From Streptomyces sp. TRM49041 (GTDB lineage Bacteria; Actinomycetota; Actinomycetes; Streptomycetales; Streptomycetaceae), in the NCBI RefSeq assembly GCF_008271805.1, contig NZ_VSRY01000016.1, positions 17,636 to 81,635 of the forward strand: a stretch of DNA of 64,000 nucleotides, written 5' to 3'. Below are positions 1 through 7,099 of the stretch, in pieces. The translations under genes were made by a program, and so were the position numbers. The number at the start of each line of letters is the position of its first letter. Within the stretch, counting starts at the first letter, position 1. Under the pieces are notes generated by a model. The model was not told the origin of the DNA, searched no databases, and was given only the letters and a program-made list of their open reading frames with translations.

Positions 1-522
1 CACGACCCGGGCAGTGTCCTGGAGATCGGCTGTGGCACCGGCCGGGGGCTCGCCCATCTCGCCCGGCGCGGCGTGAAGGCCACAGGCGTGGACCTGTCCC
101 CCGTGATGGTGGAGAACGCCACCGAACGCTTCGGCCGCCTCGGAGCGCGGTTCGTATGCGCCGAAGTCCTGGACTACCTCACGCGCACCGCTACCACCCA
201 TGACGCCGTCTACTCCGTATTCGGCGCCGCCTGGTTCACCGCTCCCGAGTGCCTCTTCCCTCTCGTCTTCGAGCACCTCAACCCCGGCGGCGTGTTCGCC
301 TTCTCCCAGGCTCCCGCCATCCCTGGCGCCTACGGCCCACAAGGCATGTACAAGGGCGGCTTCGCCGGACCCGCCATGTACACCTACCGCTACAGCTACA
401 CACCCGAGGTCTGGAAGCACTTTCTGCACGAAGCCGGGTTCACCGAGGTCACCGTGAGGGAACTCGACGCACCCACCCCCGGCCACATCGGCACGCTCAT
501 CGCCGGCGCCATGCGCCCGTGA
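1..522 (+). CDS. Class I SAM-dependent methyltransferase, 5' end cut off by the window
   Basis: The reading frame is open from base 1 and stops at 520-522, so the true start lies outside the window. The first visible residues include the SAM-binding motif I (VLEIGCGTG, visible residues 7-15), followed by an acidic residue ending strand 2 (GVDLS). The C-terminal half has the usual Rossmann-MTase layout (ALxxL-type helix, LNPGGVFAF strand). This identifies a small-molecule or unspecific methyltransferase; the substrate cannot be read from the sequence. It is on the opposite strand from the GntR-like remnant that follows and belongs to the accessory region. Confidence 0.85.
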   Translation, partial: HDPGSVLEIGCGTGRGLAHLARRGVKATGVDLSPVMVENATERFGRLGARFVCAEVLDYLTRTATTHDAVYSVFGAAWFTAPECLFPLVFEHLNPGGVFAFSQAPAIPGAYGPQGMYKGGFAGPAMYTYRYSYTPEVWKHFLHEAGFTEVTVRELDAPTPGHIGTLIAGAMRP

Positions 523-608
523 CAGCAGGGCACGGACGCTCGGCGGGTCGGTGTGGTCGAGTGCGCGGCGCCGTACGGCGGCGGAGCCGTCGGCGGTGCG
601 CTGGGTGA

Positions 609-953
609 TCAGTCGGCGGAGTCGTCGCCCTGGGTCTCGGCAGCGGGCGGCAGCGGATCGGCGACGAACGTCCCCAACCCGACTTCGCCCCGCGTCCACC
701 CCTGTTCCCGCACATGGCGCATCGCCTTCGCCGCTGTCGCGTTCACCACGCCGAACTCCTGGGCGATTTCCAGAGTGGACGGCACACGGCTCCCCGGCGG
801 ATAGGAGCCGCCCTCGATACGCCGGATGATCTCCGCTGCGATGGCCGTGGGTTCTGGTTCTCCGAAGGGGTCTCGAAGCCGAACCGACGGGTGGTGCAGC
901 CATAACCGTCCCCGGACGGGCCCGGGTTTGCCCGGCCCGTCGAACTGAAGGTG
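609..953 (-). pseudogene. GntR-family winged-helix remnant with no usable start codon
   Basis: The minus-strand frame between stops at 954-956 and 609-611 encodes a clear GntR DNA-binding domain: AIAAEIIRRIEGG, SYPPGSRVPST, then a recognition-helix segment ending in AKAMRHVREQGW, and GTFVADP at the end. The stretch upstream of the HTH (LWLHHPSVRLRDPFGEPEP) also looks like protein, but no ATG, GTG or TTG occurs before the domain. The only near-start is CTG at 899-897, and an in-frame TGA sits just upstream. It contains a TTA codon at 905-903. It is either a pseudogene whose 5' end was lost by a nonsense change, or a CTG-started small regulator. Without an effector-binding domain it would be a short GntR of the kind often paired with ABC transporters or kept by mobile elements. 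Confidence 0.6.
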
Positions 954-1016
954 TCAGCCGACGCCGTCGATGCAAGGTCCCCCGGGGCAGGCCGACGTTA
1001 TGAAGGTTGTAGGGCC

Positions 1017-1307
1017 ATGGGAATTCGCCCGGAGCAACATTCGACTGGCCGCCGCCGCGAGCCATACCAGGTGCTGGACCCGTTCGGACGACCGATCGAG
1101 CCTGTCGCGACGTACCTCAGAGATCTGATGGCAGCGGACAGTTCGCCGTTGACGCCGCGTTCGTACGGGATGGATCTGCTGCGCTGGTGGCGCTACCTGT
1201 GGGCATGTGGAATCGAGTGGGACCGCGCGGTTCGTGAAGATGCCCGGGACTTCATGCTCGGCCTGTTGGGCCGCTTCACTGGCCGCTGGTTCGGCGCACT
1301 GCGGTGA
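1017..1307 (+). pseudogene. Tyrosine recombinase/integrase N-terminal fragment
   Basis: The product from ATG 1017 reads YQVLDPFGRPIEPVATYL followed by LTPRSYGMDLLRWWRYLWACGIEWD. This is the SAM-like core-binding region of a Streptomyces site-specific recombinase family. The resemblance stops after ARDFML, and the frame runs 15 or so unrelated residues into the antisense end of the NLR gene before terminating. No catalytic domain (R, HxxR, Y) follows. An intact member of such a family would be several hundred residues longer, so this is a stub. Its breakpoint, near base 1260, probably marks one edge of the DNA carrying the NLR operon. Confidence 0.7.
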
Positions 1308-3852
1308 GGGCGGCGCGGATTGCCGTCGTCATAGGGTGCCCCGCTCCCAGCAGCCGTACCGCGTCGGTGAGGGCACGCTCGTACAGGGGGACTGCGAGGT
1401 CCGGGCGCCCCGTCGCCTCGTACGCGGCGGCGAGGTCGAGGCGTACCGCCCCGGTGTCCGGATGGTCCTCCCCGACACTGCGTACAGTGGCGTCGAGGGT
1501 CTGCTCGAGCAGTGGAACGGCCAGGTCCACGCGGCCCCTGCGCGCGTGTGTGGCGGCGAGGTTGTGGCGCACAGTACGCGTCAGCTCATGGGTGTCCCCC
1601 AGGTTGCGCGCCGCGTCGCGAAGGGCCCGCTCGTACACCGGAAGGGCACCGTCGGGGCGGCCCGCCGCCACGAGCGCGCCTGCGAGGTCATTGCCGGAGC
1701 CAACGGTGAGGGGAGAGCCGGCTCCGAGGACACGCTCCCGGTCGGCCAAGGTCTGCTCGTATAGCGGGATGGCCCGTTCCAGGTCCCCCGCCGCCTCATA
1801 TGCATCGGCGAGGCCACCACGCGTCGCGAGGGTGTGCGGGTGGTCGGCTCCGAGGAGCCGCTCACGGTCGCCGAGGACCCGCTCGTACAGGGGGACGGCG
1901 CGGCCGAGGTCACCCACGGCCGCGTAGGCGCCGGCGAGGTTGTTGCGCATGATCAGGGTGTGCAGGTGGTGCTCGCCGAGGATCCGCACCGCGTCCTCGG
2001 CGATCTCGCGGTGCAGCGGAAGGGCGCGCGCGGGGTCTCCCGCCGCCGCGTAGGCGAAGGCCAGGTTGTTTCGCGCGATCAGGGTGTCCGGGTGGTCCGG
2101 GCCAGCGGTGCGGATCCGGTCGTGCAGGGTCTGCTCGTACAGCGGCAGCGCCCTGGCGAGATTCCCGGCCGTCTGGTGAGCCTGGGCGAGGTTGTTGCGC
2201 GTGGACAGGGTATGCGGATGGTCTGTGCCCAGAACCCGCTCCCGGTCCCTGAGGGTGTCCTCCAGGAGGGAGAGGGCCCGGGCCGCGTCACCTTTGAACT
2301 CGTAAGCCCGTGCAAGGTTGTTGCGTACTGTGAGGGTGACGGGATCTGTGTCGCCCAGTTCCCGTGCGGCGGCGGTGAGGGCGCGTTCGTAGTAGGTGAT
2401 CGCGCGGCTCGTGTCGCCCTGGTGGGTGAGAAAGAGGCCGGCCTCGTTGAGCACTCTTCCGATGTCTTCGGAGGTGTCCGTCTCGGGGGGCGAGCGGCCG
2501 ATGACGGCGTCGATGTGCGGCGTCAGAGCCCGCCAGGCGGGCCAGGCGGCGGGGTCCAGCGATGTGGCGGGCAGCGCCGCCTGCAGGTGGGCGGCCGCCG
2601 CCCGGCGGGCCCGGTCGACGAGGTCCGGCGCGCGGTGGGGGTCACGGAGGTCGGGGGTGCGGGCCAGGGCCTGCACGAGGGGGTGCACGGCGAGGGTGCC
2701 GGTGCCGGGGTCGGCGGTCACCATGCTGTAGGCGGTGAGCAAGCCGAGGGCGCCGGTGGCCTCCGGGGTGCCCGGCTCCCCGCCGAGGAGGCCGACGGGG
2801 ATGCGGTCGGGGGCGTACCAGGCCAGGAGACGCAGCAGGTCGGTGGCCAGGGGCTGGGTCCGCCGGATTCGGTCCAGCGTCAGATTCCAGACACGGGCGA
2901 CAGTGCGTTCGCTGTCGGCGCCGGGGACGCCGCCGGCCCCGTAGAGGTCCGCCGGGTACCGGGCCAGGAGGCCGAGGTAGCCACGGGGCGTCAGCAGCGG
3001 GGCCTGGGCGAGATAGGCGGCGGCCTGCTCGACGGCAAGGGGCAGGTGACCGAGCTCGGCGCACAGTTCGGCGGCGCCGTCCATGTCGCGCGGGTCGGCG
3101 CCGGCCGTGGCGATACGGGTGAGCAGCGCCAGTGACGCGTTCTCGTCCAGGACGTCCAGGCGGACCACGGTGGCTGCGCCGTGCCACACGGTCGCGAGCC
3201 TGCTGGTGATCAGGAAGCGGCCGCCGCGGGCCCGGTCGAGCAGCGGGGCGATATCCCGGGGATCATTGACGTTGTCCAGCACCAGCAGCCAACCGTCGTG
3301 GGTGGCCAGCCACTGCAGGGCGCGCTCGGTCAGGTCGGCGGCGCGCAGCACCTCGGCCAGGGCGGGTTGCAGCGCGCTGGCCAGGTCGGCGAGGCCCCGC
3401 TGGACGGAGGCGGCGCTGTCGGCGGTGATCCAGCGGATGGGTGCGCAGCCCGCCGCGTGGGCGCGGGTGACCGCCCAGTGGGCGGCCAGGGCGCTCTTGC
3501 CGATACCACCGAGCCCGTGCACCGCCTGCACCACCACCTCGCCAGGGTGGGAAAGGACCTTGTCCAGCCGGTCGAGTTCGGCAGTGCGTCCCACGAAGGC
3601 ACCCCGCCGGGGGACGTTATCCAGCCCGGGTGGGGCGTCCACATCAGCGGGCGGCAGCAGAGCCTGGGGTGGCAGCATCAGGGCACGGGCGCCGTCCCCG
3701 GTCTGCGCGACCCCGTAGAAGCCGCCGGGCGCCGCGATGGCAATGGAGCGCGGGCCCGACGCGTCGGCGTGGACAGGAGTAGGCGGACCCTGGGCACGCC
3801 GCTGATCACGCGTCGGCCGCTCACGTCGGCGCTTGCGGAACAGAGGCGTCAC
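1276..3852 (-). CDS. NB-ARC / tetratricopeptide-repeat NLR-like protein
   Basis: The product is 858 residues. The N-terminus is basic and carries a short motif at 31-53 (ASGPRSIAIA then GVAQTGD) resembling motifs in the upstream gene product. An NB-ARC/STAND NTPase follows: P-loop GLGGIGKS at 113-120, Walker B LLVLDNVND at 189-197, an LITSR sensor-like element near 214, and a GLPL-equivalent (GHLPLAVEQAA) near 268. From about residue 470 to the end there are nine TPR units of about 42 residues with the HPxTLxxRNNLAxAY pattern. STAND NTPases with TPR sensors are known as signalling switches, including in antiphage defence. The start codon overlaps the stop of the upstream gene (ATGA), so the pair is translationally coupled. 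Its 3' end overlaps a recombinase stub. The ligand and the output are not known. Confidence 0.9.
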   Translation of the reverse strand: MTPLFRKRRRERPTRDQRRAQGPPTPVHADASGPRSIAIAAPGGFYGVAQTGDGARALMLPPQALLPPADVDAPPGLDNVPRRGAFVGRTAELDRLDKVLSHPGEVVVQAVHGLGGIGKSALAAHWAVTRAHAAGCAPIRWITADSAASVQRGLADLASALQPALAEVLRAADLTERALQWLATHDGWLLVLDNVNDPRDIAPLLDRARGGRFLITSRLATVWHGAATVVRLDVLDENASLALLTRIATAGADPRDMDGAAELCAELGHLPLAVEQAAAYLAQAPLLTPRGYLGLLARYPADLYGAGGVPGADSERTVARVWNLTLDRIRRTQPLATDLLRLLAWYAPDRIPVGLLGGEPGTPEATGALGLLTAYSMVTADPGTGTLAVHPLVQALARTPDLRDPHRAPDLVDRARRAAAAHLQAALPATSLDPAAWPAWRALTPHIDAVIGRSPPETDTSEDIGRVLNEAGLFLTHQGDTSRAITYYERALTAAARELGDTDPVTLTVRNNLARAYEFKGDAARALSLLEDTLRDRERVLGTDHPHTLSTRNNLAQAHQTAGNLARALPLYEQTLHDRIRTAGPDHPDTLIARNNLAFAYAAAGDPARALPLHREIAEDAVRILGEHHLHTLIMRNNLAGAYAAVGDLGRAVPLYERVLGDRERLLGADHPHTLATRGGLADAYEAAGDLERAIPLYEQTLADRERVLGAGSPLTVGSGNDLAGALVAAGRPDGALPVYERALRDAARNLGDTHELTRTVRHNLAATHARRGRVDLAVPLLEQTLDATVRSVGEDHPDTGAVRLDLAAAYEATGRPDLAVPLYERALTDAVRLLGAGHPMTTAIRAALTAVRRTSGQ

Positions 3853-4328
3853 TGCGGTGCCCCGCCGGAGGTTTCACCGGTGGCGAGGCGGCCGTGGTTG
3901 TCGCCAGCGATGGCGATGGACTGGTCACCGGACGCGGTTGCAGTGGCCGCAGACGGCGGAGGGCCGGAAGGGGGCGGTGTCGGAGGATCCGGAGAGGGCG
4001 GCGACAAGAGCCCGGGAGATGCCGCACTGGTGGAGATGTCACCCCTGTTGCAGCCACCGATGGCCACCGAGCCCGCTCCCGAGGCGGTCGCCGACGCCTG
4101 GTCCGCGCCGGGCCGACCTGTGGCCGGTGGGGTGCCGCAGGTGGCGAACCCGTGACCCCACATGGCCGCCAGGGCGGACAGAGCCGCCCCCACCCCGCAG
4201 GCCACGGCCCACCGCACGGCCGGGTCCGCCATCACGGAGCGCAGCAACGCCCCACAGACCCAGGTGCCACTGGCGAACGCGGCCACCGTCGCCACGGCCG
4301 CGACCGCCCATCTGCCCAACGACCCCAT
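3849..4328 (-). CDS. Two-helix membrane protein with paired SVAI/SIAI motifs, partner of the NLR
   Basis: The product is 159 residues and belongs to no family I recognise. Residues 7-29 and 38-56 are hydrophobic and likely form a membrane hairpin. The remainder is a low-complexity Ser/Pro/Gly tail with two near-identical motifs exactly 50 residues apart: ATASGAGSVAIGG at 80-92 and ATASGDQSIAIAG at 130-142. Each is followed by NRG or NHG and a short polar end. The NLR encoded immediately downstream has a related motif at its N-terminus. The start follows GGGGGGCTT, and the stop overlaps the NLR start. I infer that the tail binds the NLR, perhaps by homotypic amyloid-like stacking, and that the membrane hairpin is the effector; this is untested. 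Confidence 0.75.
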   Translation of the reverse strand: MGSLGRWAVAAVATVAAFASGTWVCGALLRSVMADPAVRWAVACGVGAALSALAAMWGHGFATCGTPPATGRPGADQASATASGAGSVAIGGCNRGDISTSAASPGLLSPPSPDPPTPPPSGPPPSAATATASGDQSIAIAGDNHGRLATGETSGGAPQ

Positions 4329-4658
4329 AAGCCCCCCGCGATCACTCTCGGCTCTTCCACCATGCCACTAAGGGCCCGAACTCGTACCCCTTTCGATGAT
4401 GCTTGTCCGGCCAGCCGTTGGGGCGGCGCGGCCAGGCGCAGCAGTCCGTGCCCAGCCCCGCCAGCAGCCTGTCCGGACAACACAACTAGGACGGCCTCTC
4501 TCCCAGTAGTTCGGAGAAGGCATCTGAGGCAAGTACCGACTTCCCGTACGTACCTCACGAGTATTCGTGGGGTGTAGGCATGTAGGTGCCGGTGAGAACT
4601 GTGTCACCGGCACTCCATGTAAGGCGCCCTCCACGCACATCTCCCGCTGGCTACTTGC
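4329..4658. other. Intergenic region with a perfect inverted repeat upstream of the integrase remnant
   Basis: No convincing gene is present. The left part must contain the minus-strand promoter of the NLR operon. At 4586-4613 there is a perfect 10-bp inverted repeat (GTGCCGGTGA / TCACCGGCAC) with an 8-nt loop. It lacks a U-tract, so it is more likely an operator or recombinase arm site than a terminator. In the frame just upstream of the integrase TTG at 4659 I see no recognisable recombinase sequence, which agrees with loss of that gene's 5' end. Confidence 0.5.
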
Positions 4659-5696
4659 TTGGCTGCCAGCAGCGACCCTCAAGACCGCGTTCGAGACCGG
4701 AAGCTCTCCGCCCGGACGCCTCGTCAGCGGTTCTCGTTGTTCTCGGGGATGATGGACTGGGCTGTGGTCAACGAGATCATCGGTCGGAATCCCTGCAAGA
4801 GGGTCAAAGGCGCTGGCAGTCGTGCCAAGGAGATTCTCGAGCACAAGAGCAAGGCTCGACGGCTGACGACGCGGGAAGTCCTCGCCATGCTCGGCGCTTC
4901 CCCTCCTCGCTACCGCGCGATGCTTTGGCTGATGGCCGGGTGTGGACTGCGGCTCGGTGAGGCCATGGCTGTCTCACGCGGCCAGATCGACTTCAAGGGC
5001 GAGACGCTTCGGGTGGACTTCCAGATCACCGAGGACGGCGAGACCGAGTCGGGCAAGAACAGCGCCCTTCAGCGTCGGCACATCAAGGCTCGGGACGAGG
5101 AGGAGCCGGGGCGTGTCATCCCCCTGCCGCCCAACGTCGCCTTCGAGCTGCGGCGGCACATCCAGAATCACGGCGTTTGGGGACCAGAGCGGCTCCTCTT
5201 TCCCCACGTGACGCGGACCGGGTTCCTGTACGCGTCGTACTTCTACCCGAAGACTTGGACAATCGCGCTGGACAAGGGCGGAGTGACCTACTGCAAGGCG
5301 CACTCGCTCCGGCACTACTACGGGTCCCGGCTCCTGTACGCCGGGGTCCCCGAGAACGACGTAGCCGACTGGATGGGCCACAGCAGCACGGACGTGCTCA
5401 GGGAGCACTACCACTACATCTTCGAAGGCGCCGAGCAGCGCGGTCGGGGCAGCCATCGCAACCATGCTGACTCCCGGCGCGGACGACCCCACAGAGGCGG
5501 AGGCGGAGGCGGAGGCGCCAGAAGTCGCCAAGATCCACACACGACACAGCCCCCGGCATCACGCCGGGGGCTGTGCTGTTTATGCTGGTCAGCAGCCGTT
5601 CTCAGGCCCTCAGCTCCCCAGGATTTCCCCAGCATGACGCCCGCGAACGGCCTTGATGGGGCCGCAACGGGCGGAAAGCCGAGTGCGCTCCTGTAG
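4659..5696 (+). pseudogene. Tyrosine recombinase (phage-type integrase), 5'-truncated
   Basis: From TTG 4659 the frame encodes 345 residues. It lacks most of the N-terminal arm and core-binding domain but retains the catalytic domain: GCGLRLGEA (first catalytic Arg), HSLRHYYGS (HxxR box), GHSS and REHYHYI (nucleophile Tyr region). The catalytic residues look intact, but the N-terminus is missing compared with integrases of about 400 residues. The last 75 or so residues are a gly-rich run (from a GAGGCG repeat at about 5497-5517) and sequence crossing a terminator hairpin, so the natural C-terminus is probably nearer 5500. This and the stub at 1017 come from different recombinase subfamilies. 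The region is therefore a decayed integration hot spot next to the acyl-CoA dehydrogenase gene. Confidence 0.65.
5545..5575 (+). terminator. Rho-independent-type terminator hairpin after the integrase
   Basis: CACAGCCCCCGGC pairs perfectly with GCCGGGGGCTGTG around an ATCAC loop, followed by CTGTTTATG. It lies inside the nominal 3' end of the integrase frame, which suggests that frame is artificially extended. Confidence 0.75.
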
Positions 5697-5731
5697 AGCC
5701 GGGAAACCGGCTCTGACCTGCGAAAACCCTG

Positions 5732-6880
5732 CTACGGCAGGTTCCTCGCCATGACGATGCGCTGCACCTGGTTCGTGCCTTCATAAATCTGCGTGATCTT
5801 GGCGTCGCGCATCATGCGCTCGACCGGGTAGTCACGGGTGTAGCCGTAGCCGCCGAGCAGCTGGACGGCGTCCGTGGTGATCTCCATGGCGGCGTCGGAG
5901 GCGTAGCACTTGGCCGCCGCGCCGAAGAAGGTCAGGTCGCCGTCGACGCGCTCGGACTTGGCCGCCGCCGCGTAGGTGAGCTGGCGGGCCGCCTCCAGCT
6001 TCATGGCCATGTCGGCGAGCATGAACTGGACGCCCTGGAAGTCGGCGATGGGCTTGCCGAACTGCTTGCGCTCCTGGACGTAGCCCTTGGCGTAGTCGAG
6101 GGCGCCCTGCGCGATGCCGAGGGCCTGGGCCGCGATGGTGATGCGGGTGTGGTCCAGGGTCTTCATCGCGGTGGCGAAGCCGGTGCCCTCCGCGCCGATC
6201 ATGCGGTCGGCGGGGATGCGGACGTTGTCGAGGTAGACCTCGCGGGTCGGGGAGCCCTTGATGCCGAGCTTCTTCTCCGGGGCGCCGAAGGAGACACCCT
6301 CGTCGGACCTCTCGACCACGAAGGCGCTGATGCCCTTGGAGCGCTTCTCGGGGTCCGTGACCGCCATGACGGTGTAGTACTCGCTCACACCGGCGTTGGT
6401 GATCCAGCGCTTCACGCCGTTGAGGATGTAGTGGTCGCCGTCGCGGACCGCCTTGGTCTTCATGCCGGCGGCGTCGGAGCCGGCGTCCGGCTCGGAGAGG
6501 CAGTACGAGAACATCGCGTCGCCCTTGGCGAGCGGGCCCAGGTACTTCTTCTTCAGGTCCTCGCCGCCGGAGAGGATCACCGGGAGGGAGCCCAGCTTGT
6601 TCACGGCCGGGATCAGGGAGGAGGACGCGCAGACCCTCGCCACCTCTTCGATGACGATGACCGTCGCCAGCGCGTCGGCACCGGCACCGCCGTAGGTCTC
6701 GGGTACGTGCACCGCGTGCAGGTCCGAGGAGACCAGGGCGTCCAGCGCCTCCTGCGGGAAGCGCGCCTCCTCGTCCACAGCGGCGGCGTACGGCGCGATC
6801 TTGGCCTCGGCGAGCGAGCGGACGGTGTCCCGGAGCATGTCGTGCTCCTCGGACGGGCGGTACAGATCGAAGTCAGGCAC
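5732..6880 (-). CDS. Acyl-CoA dehydrogenase (short/medium-chain type)
   Basis: The product is a 382-residue FAD flavoenzyme of fatty-acid or branched-chain beta-oxidation. It would oxidise acyl-CoA to enoyl-CoA and pass electrons to ETF. Family signatures are clear: CLSEPDAGSDAAG, KRWITNAG, ERKQFGKPI, and QLLGGYGYTRDYPVERMMRD. The expected catalytic base is Glu367 in IYEGTNQVQRI. The GTG at 6880 is chosen over an upstream ATG because GGGAG lies 9 nt before it and the family begins with a PDFDLYRPSEEHD-like sequence. The gene is monocistronic. A tripartite TAAC/GTTA/TAAC motif lies upstream. Which acyl-CoA it uses cannot be told. Confidence 0.93.
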   Translation of the reverse strand: MPDFDLYRPSEEHDMLRDTVRSLAEAKIAPYAAAVDEEARFPQEALDALVSSDLHAVHVPETYGGAGADALATVIVIEEVARVCASSSLIPAVNKLGSLPVILSGGEDLKKKYLGPLAKGDAMFSYCLSEPDAGSDAAGMKTKAVRDGDHYILNGVKRWITNAGVSEYYTVMAVTDPEKRSKGISAFVVERSDEGVSFGAPEKKLGIKGSPTREVYLDNVRIPADRMIGAEGTGFATAMKTLDHTRITIAAQALGIAQGALDYAKGYVQERKQFGKPIADFQGVQFMLADMAMKLEAARQLTYAAAAKSERVDGDLTFFGAAAKCYASDAAMEITTDAVQLLGGYGYTRDYPVERMMRDAKITQIYEGTNQVQRIVMARNLP

Positions 6881-6931
6881 GGTGCTTGTCTCCCTTTGGC
6901 GCCATCTGTCACTCACTCCCCTGAGCTGTGC

Positions 6932-6949
6932 TAACTACCGTTAAGTAAC
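6932..6949 (-). promoter_or_regulatory. Tripartite TAAC-N4-GTTA-N2-TAAC operator candidate
   Basis: An AT-rich island in otherwise GC-rich DNA reads TAAC TACC GTTA AG TAAC. Both adjacent half-site pairs are palindromic. It lies about 52 nt upstream of the acyl-CoA dehydrogenase GTG. A TetR/FadR-type fatty-acid repressor is a plausible binder; this is inference. Confidence 0.4.
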
Positions 6950-7099
6950 TCTAATTTTAGTGTGCACCCACCGGTCCGGCATATGTGAGGATCAAGTGAG
7001 CTTGCTGACAGCGGCGGGGGCGCCCGATCCATGCCCTCCGGACGGCCCGACTATGCTCAGCCTCGCATTCCCGGCCCGTACAGCACTGGAGCAGCACAC

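Noticed and set aside
1834..3135. A 433-codon plus-strand open frame opposite the NLR
   Set aside because: Its regularity mirrors the TPR repeats on the other strand, and there is no independent start signal.
4368..4844. A 158-codon minus-strand frame upstream of the NLR operon
   Set aside because: Partly antisense to the integrase and of low-complexity composition; the GGGGGGCTT site belongs to the gene starting at 4328.
1017..5696. The two recombinase pieces as halves of one gene split by the NLR operon
   Set aside because: Same strand and order, but the N-terminal and C-terminal parts look like different recombinase subfamilies, so two separate remnants are more likely.
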